Positions 46,998-64,000 of a stretch of 64,000 bases of DNA are shown here, piece by piece. Position 1 is the stretch's first letter. Every line of letters starts with the position of its first letter. The position numbers were made by a program, and so were the translations under genes. The notes below the pieces were generated by a model. The model searched no databases and was not told the origin of the DNA. It saw only the letters and a program-made list of their open reading frames with translations. Source of the stretch: Glycine soja (Eukaryota; Streptophyta; Magnoliopsida; Fabales; Fabaceae). The DNA is taken from assembly GCF_004193775.1 (NCBI RefSeq), contig NC_041003.1, positions 42,537,611 to 42,601,610 on the forward strand, given 5' to 3'.

Positions 46998-48710
46998 AAG
47001 CAGCAGCTAAAAGTTTGTGTTGGCAATCAAATGCTGACCATCAAATTCTGATAGTTTTTTTACACATCTCTTACACTTATTAATATAACACGTCACACTA
47101 CATTGATTAGTTTCTAATTATTGTGATTATAGCTTCTCGCAAGTTTAGAGCATGTATTACTAGATCATACATGAAACTGTTAACATGTATTAAACAATGT
47201 ACAAATGGCAAAAGGCTTGCCTGTCTAAGATGGTTTAATGATCTTAGCTGTGCAGAACATGAGACATTGGATTTCTTGAGTTTGACTGAAATTTTTGTCT
47301 TACTGTTACATGTTCAGAAATAATCCAACACAGCGGTTTTCAATTGAATCAAATAATTTAAAAATGTTTAATTTGTGGAAAAGAATATATTTATACATCA
47401 CTTTTTCTTCCTATTTTTCCATTAGATCATTCCTTACATTTTCAACATGGCTCAAATAAGAAGGGTGTTTATAGCTGTCACATCTACTAATTTTGTAAAA
47501 AGTTTGGAACAGAGAATTGCTTGGATGACGTTACTCCGATGGCATTTGCTGAGCACCACGCACAACATACAAATGAAAATTCAAATTTCAAATTGTTATT
47601 TCTAGGACTGCATTAGGATAATGACTTTTTTTTGTTTGCAATGCTAGTTGTAAATGCTTCCATTCCAATAATAAGGTGATCACATTGCAATTTATAAATG
47701 CTTCCAATTATTTGAGATTGGAGGTTCTTTCCATTTGAATTTCAAAAAAGTTTGAAATTTAACTAAGAGTAGAAAAAAAAGGAACACTCATGGTACTTGT
47801 TTTTTTTTTTTTTTTTAATATGTAGAACCTTTGTTCTTATATTACCTTCAATTTGAAATTATTCTTTGAATTCTTTATTTTTTTATTTCATTTTTTTTCA
47901 TTGAATATTCAATCCACAATTTGAGATGAAACGGAAAGATTTTAATTTTTAATCTCTATCAAAATTTACAGTAGTAGCAAGACAATTTTAGATATAAAAT
48001 ATTAATTATTTTATTTAATATATATAGATATGGTTTTTTCCTTATTATCGACCCTGAGGCAAGAATCCAGGGTAGTTATCTATAAATATTTATTTGATTT
48101 TTTTCTTCTATAAATAAGTTTTCTTTGTCATTTTATATTGTAAAAGATATGAAAGAAGGGAGTTAGAAAATAAGACAAGATTTAGATATAGTTATATAAG
48201 AATTTTTGTGCTATTATTTATAAGAAAAAATGATAATTTGTAATTGAATGATGTAAAATCTCTTCATACTGGTTGTGCATACTCTCTTAAAATGAGAGCC
48301 AGACAGAGAGGTAACTGAAATTATATAGGTAGATAGACAACTGAAATTGAAAACAGATTCGTACAATTCAATCAACAATAGCACTCTTCTTACTAGGAAC
48401 GGGATACAATGTAATGGCAGGATAAAAAAAAGGAGATAAAAACTAAAAAGAGATGTACAAACATCAACCTTACAAATTGTAGATATATCTGTCTTTATAC
48501 CTGATTCCTATTTTCTGTTTCGAATTTGAATTTGGTCTTCTATTTGTATAGGGATAAAAAAAACTTGGGTTGGTTAAAGATACTAAGGAGGTGGCATAGC
48601 CGAGCTGGCTTAGTGGCTTTTCAGCCTTTTAAAGATATATATATAAGGCTCAGGGTCTCCATAACTATGTTTTTGTTCTTACAATCAGAGCAGAATTTGC
48701 TTGTTTCATG
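46998..48710. other. Spacer between convergent DYW-PPR and CIPK8 genes
   Basis: This holds the two 3' UTRs and AT-rich spacer, with a T16 run near 47803. Nothing else is recognised. A short, less AT-rich part at 48580-48620 (GGTGGCATAGCCGAGCTGGC) has no matching RNA fold. Confidence 0.5.
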
Positions 48711-48714
48711 AAAC

Positions 48715-54546
<5,832 letters not shown>

Positions 54547-54970
54547 GCTGATCTTTCTCTCTATGCTTTTTTCTTTCTTTTTTTTTGGTGAATTTTTTTT
54601 CCCAACAACTCTACCACAAAAAATGTGGAGATACCAATCAAAGTTTATCAACAACTACAAGCTTCTAATTTGGAGTATCTTGTGGCAGTTAATTGAATTA
54701 TTATTTGTGTTGGTGTTGGTGAATGGTGAGATATGGAATGGAATGAAATAATGGAAGGAAAGGTGATTGGGTGGTAGCACAGGTCAGGTAATAAAGACGA
54801 AGGCCTAACCTGTGGGAAAGGTAGGGGACAATGTTGAAAATTGGAATTTCAAAATAATGTTGGTGGTGGTGATGCTTTATCTTGTTTGGACTTTGGGATA
54901 GAGGCGGAAAAAGGAAACTCTTGAATTTGAATGAAAAGCAAAGCTATGCTAAGTATTAACTAATTAAGAA

Positions 54971-55531
54971 TAGGGGTGTTTGTACTGCGGTTTGGACGGT
55001 TTTTTTTTTCAAAATTATGTCAGAACCAATCAATAAATTAATATGTGGTTTGGTTCGGTTTGAATTTTTTTAAAAATAAAATCCAAACCAAACTAATATA
55101 TGTGGTGTGATTTGGGTGATTTTTTCGGTTTTTTTTTAAATTATAAAATCTTATTTATAATCAGAATAAAAATTAACATGATGTAGATCTAAATATTAAG
55201 ATTTAGGGTAATGGTACGTAAAACGTGAATTGTGTAGTCTGTAATAGTATGTAAGTGAAATGCAAATAGTGAAGCTGAAACACAATCTGTACCTAATGGG
55301 TAATGTCACACGTACTAAAATAAAATTAAAAAAATATATATAATATGTAAATATGCGGTTTGGTTTTGTTTGGTTTGGATTTTCAGCTAGAAATCGAAAC
55401 CGAACCAAACTGTTGGGTTTTTATAAAAAAAAACCAAATTAATCTGAAAACTCGCGGTTTGGTTTGAATTTCAGTTTTTTTTTGTGGTTTGTGGTTTTTC
55501 GTTTGGATTGGTTCGGTTTTGAACATCCCTA
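54971..55531. mobile_element. hAT-like MITE upstream of CIPK8
   Basis: The ends are TAGGGGTGTTTG at the left and TAGGGATGTTCA-AACCG read inward from the right. An 8-bp flank, ATTAAGAA at 54963-54970 and ATTAAGAG at 55532-55539, matches at seven of eight positions, as hAT elements would leave. The 561-bp interior is full of GGTTTGGTT / AACCAAACC motifs and has no coding capacity. It sits about 0.4 kb upstream of the CIPK8 start codon. Confidence 0.75.
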
Positions 55532-55539
55532 ATTAAGAG

Positions 55540-58300
55540 TAACCTCTCAAATTCCTTCTTAGAAAGTCTGATATGCTGATAATTAAATTTGAGTTTTTCT
55601 CTTTTTTTTTATTAATTTGTCAGTATCTTATATTTTTTTTTTTGGAAGGATTTAACTATTTATTCATTAATTAATGAGAAAATACAAAAATTTAGTCGAT
55701 CAATTTTATAAAATCAGAAATTTTGGTATTTCTATCAAATTTAAAAAGTGTTAATCAATAAAAAATTAATCTGGTGTAACTCAAATTAAGTGATGTGACA
55801 CAAGATTATTTGTTTAATCTAGGTTATCATCCATGTTAATGTCTTAATAGTTAAGACTTATAATTTGGTAGAAGGGTCAAGATTGTAGATATTACAAAAG
55901 TGGAGACTAAATGTATATTTTAAAACAGGAGGACCGAAATTAAGGATTTAAAAAATAGAAATATCAAATTGCACTTAAATACAAAATAAGAAGGATTTGA
56001 CAAATGAAATTCAAACGTCAAAACACTTCTATCCTTATATCTTTTTTCGAGTTGCTTAAATTTCTCTCTTATTTAGCTTATAAAAAAGGGATAAATAATT
56101 ATTTTAATCTTTGAATATATAAATTGATAACAAGTTAATCTTTTAAAAAATGAATATTTTGATTTAATTTTTAAATGTATAAAAAATATGAAACAATTAT
56201 GTTCTACATATAATTTTAATTTTGTAAAACTATTTTGTTATTAAATTATAATATTTTAAAATTAATTTAATGTTAATTTTATTTGTTAATAATTAATTTT
56301 ACATTAAGTTATATGTATAGCATCATTATCGCAATTTTACACATTCAAATACTAAATCGAAATTTTTGTTCCATCTCATGTTATATTATCATTGGAATAA
56401 AAATGATAATTTATTATCTTTTTTATTGTTATAAATTTTGACTGCCTACTCATTTTTTCCCTAGCATGTCGTGTTAAACAAAGATACATAAAAATGAGAA
56501 GCTTGTGATGATGATACTCTGATTGGCCAGTTCACACTCCCTCGTGCCTTTTCAAATTACGTCTCTCTGTTTATGTTTTCAACCATCACCACTTGTCCCA
56601 TGTTTTTGTCCTCAATTTTCATCCTATAATTTACTATGACAAGTGTATGGGCAAAAAATACTAGTTAACATTTTCATCCTCTTTCATGTGTAAGACCTCA
56701 AAACTCTTTTCAAAGGGCTTAAAGTGGTGCTCTATTGAGCTTTGTTAAACTTTGATACTTTTGCTTCATAAAATCTCATATATTTTGGAACTATTCTTAT
56801 TAAGGATGGTCTTCAAAATGGTTTGATCAATAGCCTAAAATGAATAATTCTTAACTTTCAAGCATTTTAGCTATTGTTCAACAACTGACTTTCTCTATGC
56901 TTAAGTAAGCTTTGTTCCGTTTACTGTGGCAGAGATTTCATTCTTATTTAGACTCTTAACATTCCTTTGATCAAAGCAAGTTTTCCACAAAGAATGACTA
57001 ACAATCATAATGACCATCAAACTTAGAAATATCTATCGAACAAAAATAGTTTTAAAGTCATACCTCAATTTTTTTTCTTCTTAAGAAAATTGCAATTTCT
57101 TTTCTTTTCAAACAAATCTCACGATAGAGATGTTAGAGGTATAAGCGGGTGGGTTTGAATTGAGTTTGATCAAACTCATAATTCAATCCAATCAAATTTA
57201 AATGAGTTATTTGGGTTGGTTTTTTAAGAAAAAAATAAAACTCAACCCAAACTAATATGTTTGTAAACATTTTGGGTTGAGTTAGGTCAACAAGTCAAAA
57301 CATTTAATTTTATTTATTTATTTTTTAAATGCAATATTTTTATAAGTTAAAATTTTTATTAAATGAATTAGACACAACTATTTTTTGTTAAATTTTTTAT
57401 TAAAAAAAATTGTAATATTGTGATATCCCACTTCACTCCACTCATTCATATCTATTTATCTATCCATGAGAGATGGAAAATCAAGCATATCATATTCGAG
57501 ATAAAGAGTTTCAATAAGTACATTTAGAATATTTTTAGAAACCCATATGAAGTGACTTCAACTAATAAAACTCTTGTTGCTTTAATCCTAAAAGTTAAAG
57601 ATGTGTTGATACTTACTTAATTCAAGTGGATAAGTCTATGTAATCAATAGTCAATAGTATTTGATTTTAAAAAAAAAATTAAAAATATATATTATATTTA
57701 CATATACTAATAATTTAATACAAATTAATATGTCAATCCGTGATCCAGCCCAAATTCAATGAATTTGATTGATTCAGCTTAAGTTTGATCCAAACACAAA
57801 TTATCTAGTCCAAACTGTTTGAATCAATTTGGGTTCACAAATGACCCACAATCATTTACACTCATAGAAGATCTTATATGAGACTTTGTTCAACTCTAGA
57901 CTAGTAAATTGGAAAACTTTGTAAAATAAAAATTAAACTAAAAATAACTTTAAACAAGTTGTGTCTCAGAATTTTTAAACATAAAGATTAAGTATGCTTT
58001 AGATTTATAATAAATAATTATATAGAGATATAAAATTAGTTTTAATAGTTGATAATTTTAAAAATACTAAAATTCATTTTAGAAATAAAAGAAAAAAGAT
58101 AAGAATTTAAGATTTTTTTTTTAAAAAAATTCGTTAAAGATTTTTTTCTAAAAAAATCTGTCAATTTTTTTTAATAAAAAACTATAGTGAAATTATAATT
58201 CTTAAAAATACTACAGTATCATCCAAAATACTGTTTTTTTTTGGTGAATCATCCAAAATACTTAATCTATATAGAAAAAGATATTTAATGTAATCCAAAT
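55540..58300. other. Spacer between divergent CIPK8 and GRDP genes
   Basis: AT-rich, no gene supported. From about 57133 to 57870 a second repeat of the GGGTTGGTT / CAACCCAA type resembles the hAT-like MITE in composition, with GGGTGGGTTTGAATTGAG at the left and GGGTCATTTGTGAACCC inward from the right. Its ends and target duplication are not clear. Confidence 0.45.
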
Positions 58301-58565
58301 TATCAAATATTATGATCCTAGTTTCCGCGTAGCGTATGAAGTTTCAATTCAAGACTTTTATTCGTTCTAACCCGGTGACCGGCGCAGAATAAGAGAGGAA
58401 ATTCATACAACTTGGCGGCCAAGGAGGAAAAAGAAACAGAAAAAGGAAAGGAACTTTCGTTGCGAAGTTGATTCAAAAGTTTTAATTTTTAAACAGCAGC
58501 TACCATGATCTCTTTGTCCTGCAGAGTTATGAATTTGATGTTGAAGCAGCAATAATTATCTTAGC

Positions 58566-61500
58566 ATGGAGACAGAGCAAGAATTGGAATGGGCTGAAGC
58601 CCAGAACATGGTGTTCTTAAGCGAAGACCTCGTGGCCACGGCTAAGCAACAGCTTCTGTTTCTGGCAGAGGTTGATAGGAATCGTTGCCTTTATGATGGT
58701 CCAGTTTTACACAGAGCTAACTACAGGTTATGTATAATTACTCTCACCACAAAAACACTTAGTTACTTCTTGAAATTGAATTTATACCTGTCAATAAGTT
58801 TAGTTTCTAACATTACAACGTTGTCATTTACATTTCTCATCTCTTTTCTATTTTCTCCTTCTTCCCTATTTCTCTTCTGCCAAAGACGCCCTTATTCTTA
58901 AAATTGCTACCTTTTATAAATTATTGAATGTTGATGAATTCAATATGTGTATTTTCTCTTTTAAATTTATAGGTTCTATATTTAAAATTAAGTTTGATAC
59001 TTAGGTTCCCTTAACGACTGAGGTGGGGTTTGATCTTCAACATGAGAATAGAGTTGTGACCCGAGATACCACTTTATTCCAAAATGAGTAGACCTAGTGG
59101 AAGAGGCTTAGCTAGGTGTTAAATTGAAGCTTCATATGCCTATATATTCCTGCTGATTATAAAAAAAAATCATTATTTTTGTTTTTAACTACTAAATGAC
59201 ATTGGCAATTATTTTAATCCTAAAATTATAAAACTAAAGATTAAAATAATTTATGTTAATTCATGCAGAAGAGATATCCACGTTTAATTTTGTCTTGACC
59301 CGGGATTACTTTTGGAAGAAGATATCTATAGTTCTATACGGAACCAAAAAATAATAATTGACGTTTGACAATTTTAATGATAGAAATAATAATTTTATAA
59401 TTTTAAAGACTAAATTAATTAGTGCTCAGTATTTTTAGGTACTAATTGATGTACTTAATTAGTGCTCAGTATTTTTAGGTACTAATTGATGTACTCTTAC
59501 CAAGTTTTTCATAGGCATGTAACTGAACTTCTATATCTGTCAGTGTCTGCAATCTCATGTTTTCTCTGTTGTAAGTTGACCTTTATTTCTAAAGGTTGTG
59601 CTTTAATTATTAGTGTTTGTGCATGTCTTTGTTCATCAATGTAGGTATAAATATTGTTGGCTTCCTTTACTAGCCAAACATGCTGAGTCACATGTGACAC
59701 AAGACCCTTTTGTTGTTCCTCTTGACTGTGAATGGATTTGGCACTGTCATAGGCTTAATCCGGTAAGCTTGAGCATCAAAACCAAAACCGCACATACTTC
59801 TTAACTCATTTGTGAACTTGTTTTCTGAAAAAAAATTGTTGTAATTACCGAACCCTTCAATATGTGTGCACATGTTTGTCAGGTGCGTTACAAAACAGAC
59901 TGCATGGAACTGTATGGGAGAATACTAGGTGATCGGAATGTGGTATCTTCAACTCAGGGAACCAGCAAAGAGGAAAGTGAAAAACTCTGGGAGACAATGT
60001 ATCCAAGTGAGCCATATGAACTTGATCTAAACAATGACTCAATGCAAAATTTTGCTGAAAATTTCTTGGAAGCCAAACAAAGTAGCACCGACTATGATCT
60101 GATTTCAGCAGTTAAAAGGCAGACCACTTTCTTCTATCAGGTAATTAAGAAATTTAGATTTAGAGTAACATGTCTTGTCAATTCCTAACCTACAAACTGT
60201 ACTATAAACAAATAAGCTAGTATCAAATGCTCTTAATTACTAGTTGGCCATACATTTTATTTCTAACAAATTACTGAGTATGTGTAGTAGAGTAAATTAG
60301 TTTTTGAGTAACATTTCAATCAAAGGGTGACTTGTATTCAAATAAAGTATATATTGAAATTACTCTATCAATAAAACGACTGAAAACTGTACCAGTTTAT
60401 GCTTAACCATTAGTCTCCAACTTTAATTACAGGTTTCAAGGCCTTATTGGAATGATGATACTTTTCTTGAAGGAGCTGTGGCCAGATACAAGGGGTTTCT
60501 GCATTTGATCAAGAGGAATAGAGAGAGGCATGTAAGCTGCTTTTGTGTTCCAACTTATGACATTGACCTAATCTGGCACTCTCATCAATTGCATCCTGTG
60601 TCTTACTGTAACGATCTAGTGGCAATTATGGGCACAATACTAGAACATAATGACATGGATTCTGATCGGACCAAGGGCCAAAAGCTGGATGCTGGCTTTT
60701 CTGAAACCACCACACAGTGGGAAGAGACATTTGGTTCAAGATACTGGAAAGCAGGAGCAATGTACAGTGGTAGTCCACCATCACCTATTACTGTTGATAA
60801 GTATAAAATAGATGCTATACACAAAATCTCAGCTCCATCCAATAAGACAAACCAGAATGTGATTCAGCTTCCACAGAAAATGCTTGTGCAGGTAACCTCC
60901 AATAATTTTTTTCCCTGCTATTTTCTTTGTTACATGAGAAGACACTAGCAACTGTAACTTGTCACATGTATTTTTGGTCATCAACAGTTGTTAGTTGTAA
61001 CATTTTGAGTTCATGACTCTTATTCAGGTGATGCTTGAGATTGTTGATGTGAGAAACTTACCTTTGGGGCATACAGGCAAGCTACTTGTATCCTTCAACA
61101 AGAAACAAGAAGACGTGCTTTTCAATACCAAGAAGCAATTATGCATTTCCTCAGAGTCACAAGGGAAACAAGTTGCTGTTTTCCAATGTGAAAGTAATGG
61201 AGAGTTAGTTCTTGAACTCATTTCTCGCCCAAGTTTCAATTTTAGAGGAGTAAGGCCAGCCAAAGTATTGGGAAAAACTTCAATCAATCTGGGGGATTTG
61301 CAAGATGTAGCATCTAAATTGCCAAAAGAGAAGTGGTTAGATTTGACATCTACAGTCAATTGGTCAAAGCCTATTGGTATTCGCATTGGTTTGTCTTTAA
61401 CTCCTCCAGTTTCGGCACCATATGAGTTGCACTTTGTTTCTATGTATCCATTCAAAGGAAGTTATTTTTCCTTCCTGCTTCCAAGAAAGTTCCAGCAAAC

Positions 61501-62641
61501 AAAATGTTGGACAAATGTTGTGGATGAAGCTGGCAATGAGATCATTCACATCCAGAAAGGGTAAGCCAAACTGACATGTGGAATTTAGAATATCATTAGC
61601 TGAGTTGTTTAGTAGTTAAGAATGTTGAACCAGGAATTCATGTTTTACCATGTGACTGTTAGATTAAACAGATGGGTCTGGTATCATTACTATGTGATTA
61701 GTGAAAGAGTTTTTCTTGCATCCTACTAACAAGTTCTTATTCAGATAAGACAATTAACTTAAATACGAGACAGTATTGATATTCTAAATACTGCCATATA
61801 TAAGATTTGTGTAGTTTTTATTGAAGATATTGTGAATTGTCTAGCATTTGTCTGCACTTGCTTAATTTTTGGGTCACCTGCTTGGACACTAAGCTTCATG
61901 CTCCCTTGACATTTTTTTTCTCATTTTGTTTTTGCAAATAGTAACTTGTCAAATGAGAAGACAAAGAGTAGTATCAATAAAGAAGTGATTGGCAGGACTG
62001 CATCCGGTGAAACTCATCTTCTTGCAGAGTTAAAAGGAACAATGTGGTCTATGATGAACTCTGACTGGATGCTACAGATAAAAAAGACCAGCGCTGAAGA
62101 TCATAAACGTGTATTTGAACTCACAGGCACTCGGAAGGTAACCTTGTTATTCTTGTCTTTAGATTCTTAAATCTATACCTAGTGTAGACTGTAGAGTTCT
62201 TGTGCTAGACATGCATTCATCTAAGGTTCAATATTATGTTCATCTTAACATTGGTGTTTTTTCCCAGGTGATTATTTTTCCAGGTAGAAAATTGGAGTAT
62301 GGAACAAGATACTACCGAAATGAAAAAGGAAATTGCTTCATGACAGCAGTAGAATTCTCTGGAACACATCCTTATGGAAAAGCAGTGGCTTTGATGGATT
62401 TGGCAAATGGATTTCTGGAGGTATTGTACTTGTTCAGCAAAAAACAGCACCATTTATTATTGATTTATCTTCTTCATACCTAACATCACTAGTTTGTGTC
62501 TGTTTTAAAATTTGTTTGTTTGGTGAACAGATCAAGGAAGAGTGGCTGGTCTTGCCTGCCTTATTGTCTGCATTTGTTCTCTCTAATAATTTTCCTGATT
62601 TCAGTAATGAGACTGAGAAGGCGAATGGGACTAATGCATAA
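58566..62641 (+). CDS. GRDP/DUF1399-family protein without the glycine-rich tail, 8 exons
   Basis: GRDP proteins (glycine-rich domain proteins; Arabidopsis GRDP1 and GRDP2) are linked to stress and growth responses, and their biochemical role is unclear. Exons: 58566-58726, 59645-59762, 59883-60140, 60433-60891, 61028-61560, 61942-62137, 62268-62420, 62531-62641; all introns are GT-AG and the frame is intact, giving 662 residues. The N-terminal DUF1399 part carries two related blocks, DCEWIWHCHRLNP (81-93) and DIDLIWHSHQLHP (222-234), and a TTTQWEETFGSRYWKAGAMY block. A C2-like segment (LEIVDVRNLPLGHTGK) follows in exon 5. Arabidopsis GRDP1 is about 820 residues and ends in a Gly/Cys-rich tail; here the protein stops soon after LPALLSAFVLSNNFPDF. 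No glycine-rich frame follows in the 3' region, so the tail is absent, not hidden. Confidence 0.92.
59415..59495. repeat. Perfect 40-bp tandem duplication in GRDP intron 1
   Basis: The unit containing AGTGCTCAGTATTTTTAGGT followed by ACTAATTGATGTAC occurs twice without mismatch, period 40 bp. It is a recent slippage-type duplication about 150 bp before exon 2. Confidence 0.9.
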
Positions 62642-62649
62642 AAGAAAAC

Positions 62650-63700
62650 CAGAAAAGCTGCCGAAAAATACAGTTGGCAAATGTTATGTTACGTTCCTTT
62701 CCTCTAGAAAAATCCCAGGATAGGAAACTGGTCCATAGTGACTACTATTTAATGTGCCTCGTTTGTCGGCCAAGCACACTTTATACAATAAAAAAATTCT
62801 TGGAAGTTTAGACAATAGACCTGTGTACGGTAGGGTCACTTTTTAAGGTACTAACACCTTGGTGTAATCAGTTTTAGACTTTAGTTTTAACTTTGACACA
62901 AATCATTTGTAGCGGATTTTATGTTGTTGGGTTTGGCTTAAAGAATAAAAATAAAGAATATGAAAATAATTTATATATATATATATATATATATTTAAAT
63001 TAAAGTGAAATGTAAAAAAGATATGAGTTTCACATGATATCCACAAACTTTTTCTTATATTTTTTTCTTCTCTTTCTAAATCAAACACAACATTACAATA
63101 TTCAAGACCAACTAATCTAGCTTATAATGTATCTACCTTACCCAATTATGTACCCGTAAAAACTAAAAAAGTGTCGCCAGAATTTTAAATAAATAAAGGT
63201 ATTATTCTTTTTTGTAGAAGGGACATTGTCCCGCTGCACAGCACAAAGATATATGCATTCTAAAATATTTTATCAAATCCAGTTGGAATTCATGTTATTT
63301 TATCTTTTCTGTCTCTGAAAGGACAAAAGTGATTTCAACCCCCAAGCGTGTGTTGTGTTGTTTATGGAATTATGGGTTCGCCAAAGTCCAAACTATTGTA
63401 TTTTTTTTTCCTATTATATTATATCAAAATATAAACGAGAACTTGGTTTAGAAAAATATATACTATTATTAACGAGAATATTAATTTCTCTTGCCTATCA
63501 ATGGCAGACAAGCATTACGTCAAAAACATTGAGCTAGTCAGACACAGAACATCATACTTTTTAGTTATACCTTTGTTAATGGTTTAATTTTATACTATCA
63601 AGAAAAAAGAGCACAATAAACAATTAGCGACAAACATGGATGGAACACAATGAAAAATTGCAAGAATAAAGGAGACAATTAGTCAATCAATCACTGATAC
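62650..63700. other. Spacer after the GRDP gene
   Basis: GRDP 3' UTR sequence followed by AT-rich spacer with an (AT)n run at 62971-62994. No further gene is recognised. Confidence 0.45.
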
Positions 63701-63895
63701 GAAAATCAGCAATGTACTGATTTGAAAGTAATTACACTTCCAAAAACAATTCCTGAACTGAATTCCTCCACTTCACCACCTATGCACAAGAAACAATGCC
63801 CAAACCAATATTCCAAACAAGTTAAAAAAAAAAACTGAAAAACCAATATCAGTACCCGAGCACTATGCCACAAAAACGAACAAATGAAACGACCT

Positions 63896-64000
63896 TTATA
63901 TCCTTCCGTCACCACCGTGCACCGCCGCACCAACCTTCGAATGCGAAACCGGACCGGGTGCGTGAACCAGATAAACCGGTTGACCAACCGGCCCAGTAAC
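63896..64000 (-). CDS. Possible C-terminal end of a minus-strand gene cut by the right edge
   Basis: The last 150 bp are clearly richer in G+C and CpG than the preceding spacer. On the minus strand one frame is open from the window edge for 34 codons, with VGQPVYLVHAPGPVSHSKVG, and stops with TAA at 63898-63896. It is followed by a T-rich, UTR-like stretch down to about 63700. A second frame is open further left but gives a low-quality, hydrophobic sequence. The family is not recognised, and the frame choice is a judgement. Confidence 0.35.
   Translation of the reverse strand, partial: VTGPVGQPVYLVHAPGPVSHSKVGAAVHGGDGRI

Noticed and set aside
61024..61455. 143-codon minus-strand frame
   Set aside because: It is antisense to GRDP exon 5, which is in frame with the neighbouring exons and has family similarity.
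63706..63987. 93-codon minus-strand frame
   Set aside because: It runs through a T-rich, UTR-like stretch, giving a hydrophobic low-quality sequence. A shorter frame ending at 63896 looks more like a true C-terminus.

Overview
This window reads as nuclear DNA of a legume, most likely soybean (Glycine) or a close relative. It is AT-rich, genes are split by many GT-AG introns, and the proteins match dicot families: mitochondrial serine hydroxymethyltransferase, a CBL-interacting protein kinase, PPR proteins and a GRDP/DUF1399 protein. Plant-type transposons are abundant. There are no operons, ribosome binding sites, CRISPR arrays, rRNA genes or convincing tRNA genes. Species is inferred from protein and repeat character, not from a search.

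Region 1 (1-7.7 kb) has no intact gene. It holds copies of a dispersed legume repeat, a probable first exon of a minus-strand gene that leaves the window on the left (about 2.9-3.56 kb), a degenerate three-unit tandem repeat (4.9-5.45 kb) and AT-rich spacer.

Region 2 (7.74-17.85 kb) is a nest of transposons. The host is a two-gene PIF/Harbinger element on the minus strand, with a Myb/SANT-like ORF1 and an HARBI1-like DDE transposase. A 1.23-kb MULE-like element with about 190-bp inverted repeats sits inside the second transposase exon. A 2.92-kb solo LTR with a perfect 5-bp target duplication sits near the right end. ORF1 also carries a nonsense codon. Removing both insertions leaves about 5.9 kb, a normal size for such an element. 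The MULE contains a regular series of 23-bp modules (8-nt arm, 7-nt variable core, 8-nt arm), the most unusual pattern in the window.

Region 3 (17.85-30 kb) holds a P-class PPR gene (22.58-24.39 kb) and a 5'-deleted, frameshifted tandem copy of it (26.1-27.7 kb), followed by a small inverted-repeat element. Region 4 (30.3-34 kb) holds a small gene for an 83-residue protein.

Region 5 (34.2-62.7 kb) is gene-rich. It has a 15-exon mitochondrial SHMT gene (+), a two-exon PLS-class PPR gene with a degenerate DYW domain (+), a 14-exon CIPK8-like kinase (-) with two apparent GC-AG introns, and an 8-exon GRDP-like gene (+) lacking the usual glycine-rich tail. Introns and spacers carry small elements: an Au-type SINE, a Tourist-like hairpin MITE and hAT-like MITEs. 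The last 0.1 kb may be the 3' end of another minus-strand gene.

The genes are functionally independent: photorespiratory one-carbon metabolism (SHMT), organellar RNA processing (PPRs), calcium signalling (CIPK8), and a stress or development factor (GRDP). Exon boundaries were set by hand from splice signals, frame continuity and remembered family sequences, so transcript evidence should override them.
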